Origin: Streptococcus pseudopneumoniae
Lineage (GTDB): Bacteria; Bacillota; Bacilli; Lactobacillales; Streptococcaceae
DNA length: 64,000 nucleotides
Assembly (NCBI RefSeq): GCF_001074565.1
Contig: NZ_JUQX01000018.1
Coordinates: 62,001-126,000 of the forward strand
Direction of reading: 5' to 3'
The notes beneath the pieces were generated by a model. The model did not search any database, was not told the origin of the DNA, and saw nothing but the letters and a program-made list of their open reading frames with translations. Positions 56,804 through 64,000 of this stretch are shown one piece after another (the stretch's first letter is position 1; the number at the start of each line of letters is the position of its first letter). Both the position numbers and the translations under genes were made by a program.

Positions 56804-57899
56804 ATCCAAACTCTTTCTCCACAACCTCAAGCGCTCGTTCAATCACCACATGCATATCGTAATACTTATAATCTGCTAAGCGTCCACAGAAGATAACCTT
56901 ATCATTCTTTGAAGCCTCCTCTTGGTACTTAGCAAACATAGTATTATTTTTCTCATCGTTGATCGGATAGTAGGGTTCGTCCCCACGCTTCCAGTCGGCT
57001 GGATATTCACGCGTGATAACGGTCTTTGGCTGCGTGCCATACTCGAAATGCTTGTGTTCGATAATACGAGTATAGGGAATCTCACGCTCTGTATAGTTCA
57101 CTACAGCATTCCCTTGATAATTTTCCTCGTCCAAGGTTTCATGCTCAAAACGAAGGCTACGGTATTCTAACTCTCCGTGCTTGTAGTCAAAATACTGGTC
57201 GATCATTCCTGTGAAGACAACTTTATTAGCAGATGCTTCCAACTCTTCACGGTGAGCAAAGAAATCTACTCCAAGTTCAACTTCTACATCTTTCAGCATA
57301 TTTTCGATGATGACATTGTAACCACCAATAGGAATTCCTTGGTAACGGTCGTTAAAATAGTTATTATCAAAGGTTAAACGAACTGGAAGGCGTTTGATGA
57401 TAAATGGTGGAAGGTCTGTCGCAGAACGTCCCCATTGTTTTTCAGTATAACCCTTGATCAATTTTTCATAGATATCCGGACCAATCAACTTGATAGCTTG
57501 TTCTTCCAGATTTTTCGGCTCAACATCCTTCATATCAGCTGTCTGCTCAGCAATTTTATCTTTCACTTCCTGTGGAGTTTTTGTCCCCCACATAGCATAG
57601 AAAGTATTCATATTGAAAGGAAGATTATAAAGACTTCCTTTATAGTTTGCGACAGGTGAGTTGATATAGTTGTTAAACTCAGCAAATTGATTAACATAGT
57701 CCCAAACTTTTTTATTAGAAGTATGGAAGATATGGGCACCATATTTATGGACATTGATACCTTCTACATTTTCACAGTAGATGTTCCCTCCAATGTGATC
57801 GCGTTTATCAATCACTTTTACTTTTTTTCCACGTTTTGTAGCTTCGTGAGCAAAAATAGCTCCAGACAAACCAGCTCCGACGATAAGATAATCGTACAT
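56790..57899 (-). CDS. glf: UDP-galactopyranose mutase
   Basis: FAD enzyme converting UDP-galactopyranose to UDP-galactofuranose. The 369-residue protein has the dinucleotide motif GAGLSGAIFAHEATKRGKKV (8-27), GGNIYCENVEGINVHKYGAHIFHT, YTEKQWGRSATDLPP and FCGRLADYKYYDMHVVIERAL near the C-terminus. Length is normal. Its presence implies that the polysaccharide contains galactofuranose, as in several pneumococcal capsules and in the receptor polysaccharides of oral streptococci. Confidence 0.97.
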   Translation of the reverse strand: MYDYLIVGAGLSGAIFAHEATKRGKKVKVIDKRDHIGGNIYCENVEGINVHKYGAHIFHTSNKKVWDYVNQFAEFNNYINSPVANYKGSLYNLPFNMNTFYAMWGTKTPQEVKDKIAEQTADMKDVEPKNLEEQAIKLIGPDIYEKLIKGYTEKQWGRSATDLPPFIIKRLPVRLTFDNNYFNDRYQGIPIGGYNVIIENMLKDVEVELGVDFFAHREELEASANKVVFTGMIDQYFDYKHGELEYRSLRFEHETLDEENYQGNAVVNYTEREIPYTRIIEHKHFEYGTQPKTVITREYPADWKRGDEPYYPINDEKNNTMFAKYQEEASKNDKVIFCGRLADYKYYDMHVVIERALEVVEKEFGYDKK

Positions 57900-57912
57900 A
57901 GTGTTCTCCTTT

Positions 57913-58911
57913 TTATAATTTAACGATTCGATTGAAATAAGGAATTTTCATTAACATTCCAACAATAATAAAACTAACACTTAAAGTAAATATAGCGAAA
58001 AGTAAATATGATCCTACGAAACTAAAACCAAATAGTTTTTCCCATACCTTCATAGTATATGTATGTATTATAAAAACTCCCATAGTTTGATTAGAAAGGG
58101 AAACAATACATTCGCTCCGTTTTTCATTCAAAGTAAGCGTGAGGATAGTTAGAAAAATTCCCAAACTTACAACTTTTACAAATAAAATATCATAAAAATA
58201 TTCAGCAAAAAGATTATGATAAGTAGTCTTCGCTATGAAAAATAATATTACTGGTGAAATCAATAACAACAGTACCACAACTGCTTTCATCCATCTCTTA
58301 AACCTATTTTTGATAATATCCTTGTTAAATTGCGCTATAAAACCACCTAAAAGGTAGTAAAAAAACCAAGTCCATAATCTAAAGGTTTGTATAACATATG
58401 TTTGTGCTGGCATTTGAAATACAATATTTGCTAACTCAAAAATCAAACCAATAACTACCAATAAAGATAGACTGTATAAATAACTTCTTTTTGAATTTAG
58501 AAATTTTTTCAAAATCGGCAAACATATATAAATAAGCATTAAGGATCCGAAAAACCAAAACTGAAAGAAATAACCTTTTTGTATCAAAGAACCTACAATT
58601 TTTTTAATTAGGTTCTCTGTGAAGTCTCTTTTAAACAGCCAGACGATAAAGGTCCATGACGACACTGTTATTAGAATCCATTTTACTTTCTGCAGTATGT
58701 AAGAATAGGTAATCTCTCTCTTTCCCAACAATAAATAACCATTGACCATAAAAAATAAAGGGATAGAATAAGTTCCTAAGTAATATAAATATGTCAAAAG
58801 ATTCCATGAACCTGTCTCTTTAAACCCATCCATCGTTGTATGAAGTAGAACAACTCCAACACATGCAAGTACTTTTAATAGATCTAAATTAATATTTCGA
58901 TATTTGCGCAT
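57913..58911 (-). CDS. Membrane acyltransferase (acyltransferase 3 family)
   Basis: A 332-residue, very AT-rich membrane protein with about ten helices. NINLDLLKVLACVGVVLLHTTMD at the start is the family signature with the conserved His, and LSNQTMGVFIIHTYTMKV lies near the end. It sits 1 base after wzx and 13 bases before glf, firmly inside the operon. The likely role is O-acetylation of the lipid-linked repeat unit. A Wzy polymerase was considered, but the N-terminal motif favours acyltransferase. Confidence 0.82.
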   Translation of the reverse strand: MRKYRNINLDLLKVLACVGVVLLHTTMDGFKETGSWNLLTYLYYLGTYSIPLFFMVNGYLLLGKREITYSYILQKVKWILITVSSWTFIVWLFKRDFTENLIKKIVGSLIQKGYFFQFWFFGSLMLIYICLPILKKFLNSKRSYLYSLSLLVVIGLIFELANIVFQMPAQTYVIQTFRLWTWFFYYLLGGFIAQFNKDIIKNRFKRWMKAVVVLLLLISPVILFFIAKTTYHNLFAEYFYDILFVKVVSLGIFLTILTLTLNEKRSECIVSLSNQTMGVFIIHTYTMKVWEKLFGFSFVGSYLLFAIFTLSVSFIIVGMLMKIPYFNRIVKL

Positions 58912-58912
58912 T

Positions 58913-60328
58913 CTAATTTTTCCTAATCATTTGTTTTAATTCTGTCACATCTACCACTTTCAGAGATAGAATCAAAAAAAGGTAAATGATTCCACCAAGC
59001 ACCACAAACACTAAAACATTTATGACCGGTGAAAAATGTATGAATGTTTTTGAAGCCAGCAAAATGCCATACATGATAGCAGATCCGAGTACAACTTTTG
59101 TCATAGATCCAATAATGGGAACTTCTTTTAAGTATTTACGAGTAAAGAACAATTGAATTGCCCATACAAGAACTTCTGTCAACACTGAGACAATCGCTGC
59201 CCCTATATAACCAAGCTTAGGGAGAAATAACAAATTCAAAGCAACACTGAGAATCGCAGGCACAGTTGTTGAAGCCATAAATTCCTTATTTTTATTGTGT
59301 GGAATCAAAATTTGAATTCCCATAATATTGGTCCAACCGATAAAGAACATACGAAAAATCATAATAGAAATTGCATAGCGTGCATCTTGAAAGTCCTTCC
59401 CAAGGAAAAATTGAACAAAATCATCGTTGACAATCAACATTCCTGCTATGATTGGGAAAATCACCAAGTTATAGATTAAAAAAGACATCTCGTGCATCTT
59501 ATTGACTGCCTTATAATCTCCTGTTGCTAATAAATTAGCAACTCGAGGTAACATAACACTCCCAAGCGATGTTACCAATGTTAATAAAATATTTACCAAT
59601 TTAAGAGCCTGATCATAAATTCCTACATCTTTTGTAGAGGATAAAGCACCAAGCATCGTACGATCCAAAGTTACATAAAGCGAAATAGCAATCTGTGGTA
59701 AGAATAGCAAAATAATAGGCTTCAAATGATGTTTGGCGTACTCTAAATCAAAATGAGGTTTTCCAATAAATTCCCGAGCGGGTAGCCACATGCTTAGCTG
59801 CCCCAAGAGTTCAAATATGGTTAGCAAAAAGACATAGAGGTATAGGTCATTTGCAGATTTGACAAAAAGGAAGATGGAAACCACTCCAACTAATTTTACT
59901 GTAATATTGCGAACAGTAATCTTTCGAAAATCCTCCAACCCTTGAAAGAGCCAGGATATATCTAATCCTTTAGAAACCAAAGCCAATCCTAGAATGTAGG
60001 CTACTGGATTTTGCATAAAGGGAAGGGTTAGACAAAGAAGACCATACAAGGTTAGAGAAAGGACTGTTGCACCTAATTGCAGAGAGTAGATTCCCCAAAA
60101 GTTTTTTTCAATTTCCTTGCGATGCCCTGAAATTACCTTGGTCCCATAGTTGGCAACTCCTAGAGTCGCTAAGAGGATAAAATAAGTAACGATGGAGTTA
60201 AAATAACCATAAATTCCTAAATCATCCGAAGAAAAGACCCGTGTTACATAGGGAGTCGTAATAATCGGAAGTATAATCACCAACAATTGATAAGATAGAT
60301 TGTAGGCATAGTTTTTAAGTACTTTCAT
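58913..60328 (-). CDS. wzx: Polysaccharide flippase Wzx
   Basis: Flips undecaprenyl-linked repeat units across the membrane in the Wzx/Wzy pathway. The 471-residue protein has about 12-14 hydrophobic helices and the PST/RfbX family pattern: KNYAYNLSYQLLVIILPIITTPYVTRV at the N-terminus, FFGI-like turns replaced by DDLGIYGYFNSIVTYF, and charged loops such as LDRTMLGALSSTKDVGIY. It directly precedes an acyltransferase gene. Symbol is by function. Confidence 0.93.
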   Translation of the reverse strand: MKVLKNYAYNLSYQLLVIILPIITTPYVTRVFSSDDLGIYGYFNSIVTYFILLATLGVANYGTKVISGHRKEIEKNFWGIYSLQLGATVLSLTLYGLLCLTLPFMQNPVAYILGLALVSKGLDISWLFQGLEDFRKITVRNITVKLVGVVSIFLFVKSANDLYLYVFLLTIFELLGQLSMWLPAREFIGKPHFDLEYAKHHLKPIILLFLPQIAISLYVTLDRTMLGALSSTKDVGIYDQALKLVNILLTLVTSLGSVMLPRVANLLATGDYKAVNKMHEMSFLIYNLVIFPIIAGMLIVNDDFVQFFLGKDFQDARYAISIMIFRMFFIGWTNIMGIQILIPHNKNKEFMASTTVPAILSVALNLLFLPKLGYIGAAIVSVLTEVLVWAIQLFFTRKYLKEVPIIGSMTKVVLGSAIMYGILLASKTFIHFSPVINVLVFVVLGGIIYLFLILSLKVVDVTELKQMIRKN

Positions 60329-60339
60329 TTCAAGTCGTC

Positions 60340-60420
60340 CTATTTAGAATCAATCAGCGAAAATAAAAACTTTGACCGATTAGACTTATAATGGGCAATT
60401 ATTCTAAAAGTTTCTTTCAT
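60340..60420 (-). CDS. Small ORF of 26 codons between glycosyltransferase and wzx
   Basis: An ATG at 60420 preceded by GGAAAGAGG opens a 26-residue frame (MKETFRIIAHYK, ending LFSLIDSK) that stops 11 bases before wzx. The peptide is basic and has no match I recognise. The whole gap between the neighbouring genes is 153 bases, large for this tightly packed operon. It may be a real small protein, a translation-coupling leader for wzx, or the remnant of a lost gene. Confidence 0.4.
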   Translation of the reverse strand: MKETFRIIAHYKSNRSKFLFSLIDSK

Positions 60421-60481
60421 ATTTCCTCTTTCCTACAATTTTTAAGACTTATTCCAAATTAAATTGAATCTATACACGATA

Positions 60482-61435
60482 CTATCGTAGCAACAAATAC
60501 AATTTAGTGCTAAAAATAAAAATAAGGTATTTAAGTTTTACTTTCGATGATAACTTACTATTTTTTAATAACTCACTCATTTTGACTCTCAATAACTCTT
60601 TATCTTTTGCAAAATCTTTTAAACCTGAGTCAGCTTTTGCACCAATTACTACAAAACCACCCAATATTTTTTTTGCTTGTAATGATTGTAGTAACTCTTC
60701 ACATTGGTTATATTTTTTCCTAATGACTTCTTCGTTTCTTTCAACCGCATCAAAGAATTCATACCTTTTTTCAGTAAATGTTGAACGGACAATACTTCCC
60801 TCTCTTCGATAATAATTGTATGTTTCAAGTGGGCTGATTACAATTTTATCTGCAAGAGAAAGGTGTTCACTAACGACATAAAAATCTTCATAAATTTTAC
60901 CAACTGGAAAAGGAACTGTCTCCAGGATACTTTTGTGGTAGAGTTTGGCACAAGCAGAAACTGTCGCGAATTTATCATCCAACATTGCTTCCAGAGCCTC
61001 TTCTTTTGTGATTGGAGCTAGACCTTTATAATCTGATTCTTGTAAGCGATAAGAAGTATAAGCATTATATTTAGACGCTGTCTTCACCTTAGTTGAAATC
61101 AAGTCTGCATGATGCTCCTCATGAATTTTCACGATTAACTCTAGAGTATATTCTTCAAGATAATCATCTGGATCTAAAAAGAAAATCCAATCTGAACTCG
61201 CTTTAGAAACTCCAAAGTTACGTGCATCAGATAAACCACCATTTTCTTTGTGAAAAACATGGATATTTTCATACCGATTTGCATAATCCTCGCATAACAT
61301 AGGAGAATTGTCTGTTGAACCGTCATTTACAAGGATTACTTCGAAATTTTGATAGGTTTGCTTTATCAAACTTTCTATAGCAAAGTGCAAATAGTCTGCA
61401 ACATTATAAACCGGAACAACAATGCTAATCAACAT
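60482..61435 (-). CDS. Family 2 glycosyltransferase
   Basis: Adds a sugar to the lipid-linked repeat unit at the cytoplasmic membrane face. The 317-residue protein has the GT-A nucleotide-sugar domain: ISIVVPVYNVADYLHFAIES, VILVNDGSTDNSP, ENGGLSDARNFGV and the metal-binding FFLDPDDYL, a DxD-like site. The C-terminal third is helical with no membrane span. It starts 1 base after the preceding glycosyltransferase gene. Donor and acceptor sugars cannot be predicted from sequence alone. Confidence 0.92.
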   Translation of the reverse strand: MLISIVVPVYNVADYLHFAIESLIKQTYQNFEVILVNDGSTDNSPMLCEDYANRYENIHVFHKENGGLSDARNFGVSKASSDWIFFLDPDDYLEEYTLELIVKIHEEHHADLISTKVKTASKYNAYTSYRLQESDYKGLAPITKEEALEAMLDDKFATVSACAKLYHKSILETVPFPVGKIYEDFYVVSEHLSLADKIVISPLETYNYYRREGSIVRSTFTEKRYEFFDAVERNEEVIRKKYNQCEELLQSLQAKKILGGFVVIGAKADSGLKDFAKDKELLRVKMSELLKNSKLSSKVKLKYLIFIFSTKLYLLLR

Positions 61436-61436
61436 C

Positions 61437-62441
61437 TTAAACCCCTCTCTCTTTTTCTTTCTTCTTCGAGTATTTCTTCAAAATGGGATTGAAAATCACA
61501 CCTAGTGCATAGTTGGTGTTATGGTTCAAATAAGATAATTTATCAAATTTTTTCGTAGGAATGTAGTTATATGAACTTTGCTGAATTTTACTGTATAGTT
61601 CAGTCAAGAGTGCCTTAGAGTCATCAACTATCCAAGACAAATCAACTTGCAAACTAATTAAATAGACCAATGTCTCAGAAACAACTCGATTCAAGACAAC
61701 ATCGCCCTCAATTTTTGAAAAATAGTCTAGCACAGAGTTTGTTACAGTTAGATGATGACGAACATTTCGCTTCATACTCTCAATATTCATACTCTGTTCA
61801 GGTCTTCCAATATAGTATTGATAAATATCGAAATTCCAGTAAACAAAACTATGGACATACTCTAAAGGAAATAGAGTGTACTGCATATCAACGTAAAAAG
61901 TTTTTTCACTCAATCGAATGTTATTCTTTGATAAGATAGATGTTTTATAAGCAACTGAATGCATTGGAATTCGAACATCAGGAATTCCCGTATATGTCTT
62001 ACCAACTTCATATTTATCAATAAAATCATTTCGAACAACAGTGTCATTATATACATGTTGTTCTGTAAAATCGGTAATAATCATATCTACATCAGTAGTT
62101 TCAAGAGCATCCAAAAACTTTTCAAATTCTGCCGGAATAATCCAATCATCTCCGTCAATAACTTTAAAAAATTTCCCTTTCGCTTCCTGAATACCACGAT
62201 TGATAGTGGAACCATGTCCACCATTTTCTTTCGTTATTACTCGTCCATTCAGTAAAGAATCTTTTTCCAAAACTTCTTTTGCTACTTTTTCTGTATCATC
62301 TGTACTTCCATCATTCACAATCAAAACCTCAAATTTTTCTTTATGATTTGGGTTTACTTGCTGGAAGGATTCAATTCCTTTTAAAATATAGTCCTGAATA
62401 TTATAACTAGGCATTACAATTGTTAACAAACAATCTTTCAT
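61437..62441 (-). CDS. Family 2 glycosyltransferase
   Basis: A second GT-A enzyme of 334 residues: LLTIVMPSYNIQDYILKGIES, VLIVNDGSTDDTE, ENGGHGSTINRGI and the DxD-like VIDGDDWI. The GGHGSTINRG motif differs from the GGLSDARN of its neighbour and marks a separate subfamily, so the two add different sugars. The C-terminus is basic. It starts after AGGAG and lies 8 bases after the GT4 gene. Confidence 0.92.
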   Translation of the reverse strand: MKDCLLTIVMPSYNIQDYILKGIESFQQVNPNHKEKFEVLIVNDGSTDDTEKVAKEVLEKDSLLNGRVITKENGGHGSTINRGIQEAKGKFFKVIDGDDWIIPAEFEKFLDALETTDVDMIITDFTEQHVYNDTVVRNDFIDKYEVGKTYTGIPDVRIPMHSVAYKTSILSKNNIRLSEKTFYVDMQYTLFPLEYVHSFVYWNFDIYQYYIGRPEQSMNIESMKRNVRHHLTVTNSVLDYFSKIEGDVVLNRVVSETLVYLISLQVDLSWIVDDSKALLTELYSKIQQSSYNYIPTKKFDKLSYLNHNTNYALGVIFNPILKKYSKKKEKERGV

Positions 62442-62449
62442 TTTATCTC

Positions 62450-63538
62450 CTAAATTTTCTCAATCAGTTCAATCCACTGGTTAAGAATCATATTTTTATC
62501 AAATTTATCCATATTGTCTTTGGCATGAGATGAAAAACGATTCCTAATTTCCTTGTCATTCATTAGCTCTAACAATCTCTTAGACATCTCATCTATATCA
62601 TAACAATCTATTAGATATCCATTAATACCATTTTCGACAATCTCACTAGGCCCTGTCGGACAACTGAAACTAACAATAGGAAGATTGTATTGCTGAGCTT
62701 CTAACAATACCAAGGGTAAACCCTCGTAACGAGAAGTCATGACGTAAATCCCTTTATCCCCATATATTAGATCCTGATTTTTCTCTAGTCCTTTAATGAA
62801 CAATTTATCCTGCAAATTGTTTTCCTTGATTAGTTCCCGGATTTTGTCTACTTCATCTTGATTGCCAGAACCGTAGATTTCCCAGGTCCAGTCAGACTTC
62901 TTAGACAAAACCTTTTTGGCAACTTGAACAAGGTAATCATAGCCTTTTTGATTATCAAAACGACCAACTGTAACAAGTTTAGTCGACTCATTGTTATAAG
63001 TTACATTAGAAAGAAGATTTTCTTTCCAATTGTAAATATAAGCAATCTTATCCTCAGAAATACCGTATTTGCTTATATAATTTCTACGATCTTCTAGGGT
63101 GAGAGTAATAATCTTATCTGCAAGCTTTGTTCCAACATACCTTTGTACTCTCTGAGAAAATTCTCTATTATCAGTAATTGAATTGGTGTGATCACATAAA
63201 ACTACTTTAGTAGGAATCCCTATTCCTGCTAAAGATAAAAATACATTGGCGGATATCCCTATCCCAAAGGCAACCTCTATCTCATTATCTATAAAATATT
63301 TTTTTAACATTTTTGAGATTTTGAGAATATTCTTAGACAAGCGTACTCTATGGTCAAAAAAATTGGAGTATTTTACCTGAGAATTAATTTTAAAGAAAAG
63401 GTTAGATTGCTTTGTTGTAATTCCAATCAAATGAACTTCACACTTTTTTGTGAGTTCATTTGCCAATGATATAGCAACTCGCTCACCACCGCCAGAATCG
63501 TCTAAAATCCATTTCACAATACATACTTTTTTTGCCAA
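62450..63538 (-). CDS. Family 4 glycosyltransferase
   Basis: GT-B retaining glycosyltransferase of 362 residues for the same polysaccharide. The N-terminal domain reads KWILDDSGGGERVAISLANEL; the C-terminal domain has VTVGRFDNQKGYDYLVQVAK and the donor-binding EX7E-type stretch SRYEGLPLVLLEAQQYNLPIV, followed by GPSEIVENGINGYLI. The start is a TTG at 63538 with TAGGTT ahead of it; no ATG gives the full N-terminal domain. It lies 15 bases after the LicD gene. Confidence 0.9.
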   Translation of the reverse strand: MAKKVCIVKWILDDSGGGERVAISLANELTKKCEVHLIGITTKQSNLFFKINSQVKYSNFFDHRVRLSKNILKISKMLKKYFIDNEIEVAFGIGISANVFLSLAGIGIPTKVVLCDHTNSITDNREFSQRVQRYVGTKLADKIITLTLEDRRNYISKYGISEDKIAYIYNWKENLLSNVTYNNESTKLVTVGRFDNQKGYDYLVQVAKKVLSKKSDWTWEIYGSGNQDEVDKIRELIKENNLQDKLFIKGLEKNQDLIYGDKGIYVMTSRYEGLPLVLLEAQQYNLPIVSFSCPTGPSEIVENGINGYLIDCYDIDEMSKRLLELMNDKEIRNRFSSHAKDNMDKFDKNMILNQWIELIEKI

Positions 63539-63553
63539 TTTTTAACCTACCCT

Positions 63554-64000
63554 TTACTCTTTATCTCTAGTTGATATAAGCTCGATATTATGTGCCACTC
63601 TATCTTCTACTGGAGGGAGTTCCATGAAATCGCCATAAATTTCCGTCAAATAACCTTTATAATCTGTAGGACATTTTATTATAACATCTTCAAAATTAAG
63701 AGAGTTAGGCTCCCCAAAGTACTCTTTAGGAACTATTTCTCTCTCCCTATATCTGCCTAGAACATTCCCAACGTAACGGGAAGTTTTTAAATCATATTTC
63801 TGAATAAGTTTATGCAGATTCTTTACTAAAGCATCTTTTGGAAGTAGCTTTTGGATTCTTAGCGTTTTAGATATTTTAACTATAAGATTCTCTATAGTTC
63901 CGCGATTTTTGTCTTCAAGATGATCCAAAACTGATATTTTACAAAGCATTCTTTGAAACAACACTCTAGAACTATGTAATTTAGCTGCAAAACTCCCCTT
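63554..64000 (-). CDS. LicD-family phosphotransferase, C-terminal part (start outside window)
   Basis: The frame is open from the window edge to the stop at 63554, giving 148 residues. The end is the typical LicD C-terminus: VPKEYFGEPNSLNFEDVIIKC, then PTDYKGYLTEIYGDFMELPP and a final VAHN. LicD proteins transfer phosphocholine or other phospho-substituents to glycans. In this operon it may decorate the capsule or receptor polysaccharide. Which group it moves is unknown, and the N-terminal catalytic part is not visible. Confidence 0.85.
   Translation of the reverse strand, partial: KGSFAAKLHSSRVLFQRMLCKISVLDHLEDKNRGTIENLIVKISKTLRIQKLLPKDALVKNLHKLIQKYDLKTSRYVGNVLGRYREREIVPKEYFGEPNSLNFEDVIIKCPTDYKGYLTEIYGDFMELPPVEDRVAHNIELISTRDKE

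Noticed and set aside
57913..58911. This membrane protein as the Wzy polymerase
   Set aside because: The N-terminal LDLLKVLACVGVVLLHT pattern with conserved His is that of acyltransferase 3, and no long periplasmic loop typical of Wzy is seen.

Overview
The window is a chromosomal segment of a mitis-group Streptococcus. The gene order fabD-fabK-acpP-fabH-fabT-fabM / lysC / serS / mutS2 / rnhC / lepB / recD2 / tig / liaFSR / mevalonate genes / choline-binding proteins / ritR-gnd / mapZ / rnpB / gpsB / recU-pbp1A / GH101 gene / aliA / capsule-type genes is that of the pneumococcal chromosome. A BOX repeat and two choline-binding proteins also place it in the pneumoniae-mitis-oralis cluster. Several traits fit S. 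mitis or a close relative better than typical S. pneumoniae: an extra giant glycosidase gene, a protease domain on the GH101 enzyme, PBP1A with NTGY in place of TSQF, and a galactofuranose-type polysaccharide locus with no insertion-sequence debris beside aliA. The species call is inference.

Layout. 1-4.4 kb (minus strand): start of the type II fatty-acid synthesis cluster with its MarR regulator FabT and the isomerase FabM. 4.6-7.9 kb (plus): aspartokinase, a DUF956 protein, and seryl-tRNA synthetase behind a T-box leader. 7.9-14.5 kb (minus): a TDT-family transporter, an AhpD-like protein, an AGCS symporter behind a glycine riboswitch, MutS2, CvpA and ZapA. 14.6-18.6 kb (plus): RNase HIII, signal peptidase I, RecD2. 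18.7-34.2 kb (minus): BOX element, trigger factor, an AlkD-like protein with the LiaFSR stress system, the mevalonate pathway genes, two choline-binding proteins, RitR, 6-phosphogluconate dehydrogenase, MapZ and an RlmL-type methyltransferase. 34.2-35.6 kb: RNase P RNA, GpsB and a DUF1273 protein. 35.65-38.4 kb (plus): RecU and PBP1A.

38.5-53.3 kb (minus) is the most unusual part. It holds two giant LPXTG surface enzymes in tandem. The first transcribed has an N-terminal trypsin/V8-like serine protease domain with a complete-looking triad (H178/D235/S306), followed by a GH101 endo-alpha-N-acetylgalactosaminidase (D1028/E1060). The second carries both a GH20 hexosaminidase domain (D700/E701) and a GH84 domain (D1519/D1520) plus many F5/8 (CBM32-like) modules. 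Each has a CcpA cre-like site just before its start, and they share C-terminal PEFKGGVNA repeats. Together they look like a carbon-regulated, cell-wall-tethered machine that could strip O-glycans and cut the exposed mucin peptide.

53.6-64 kb (minus): the peptide-binding lipoprotein AliA, then the 3' end of a dexB-aliA-type capsule or receptor-polysaccharide locus. In transcription order it holds a LicD C-terminus (cut by the window), a GT4 and two GT2 glycosyltransferases, a 26-codon small ORF, the Wzx flippase, an acyltransferase, UDP-galactopyranose mutase and a second acyltransferase. The locus ends at a strong terminator. No Wzy polymerase is visible; it may lie beyond 64000.
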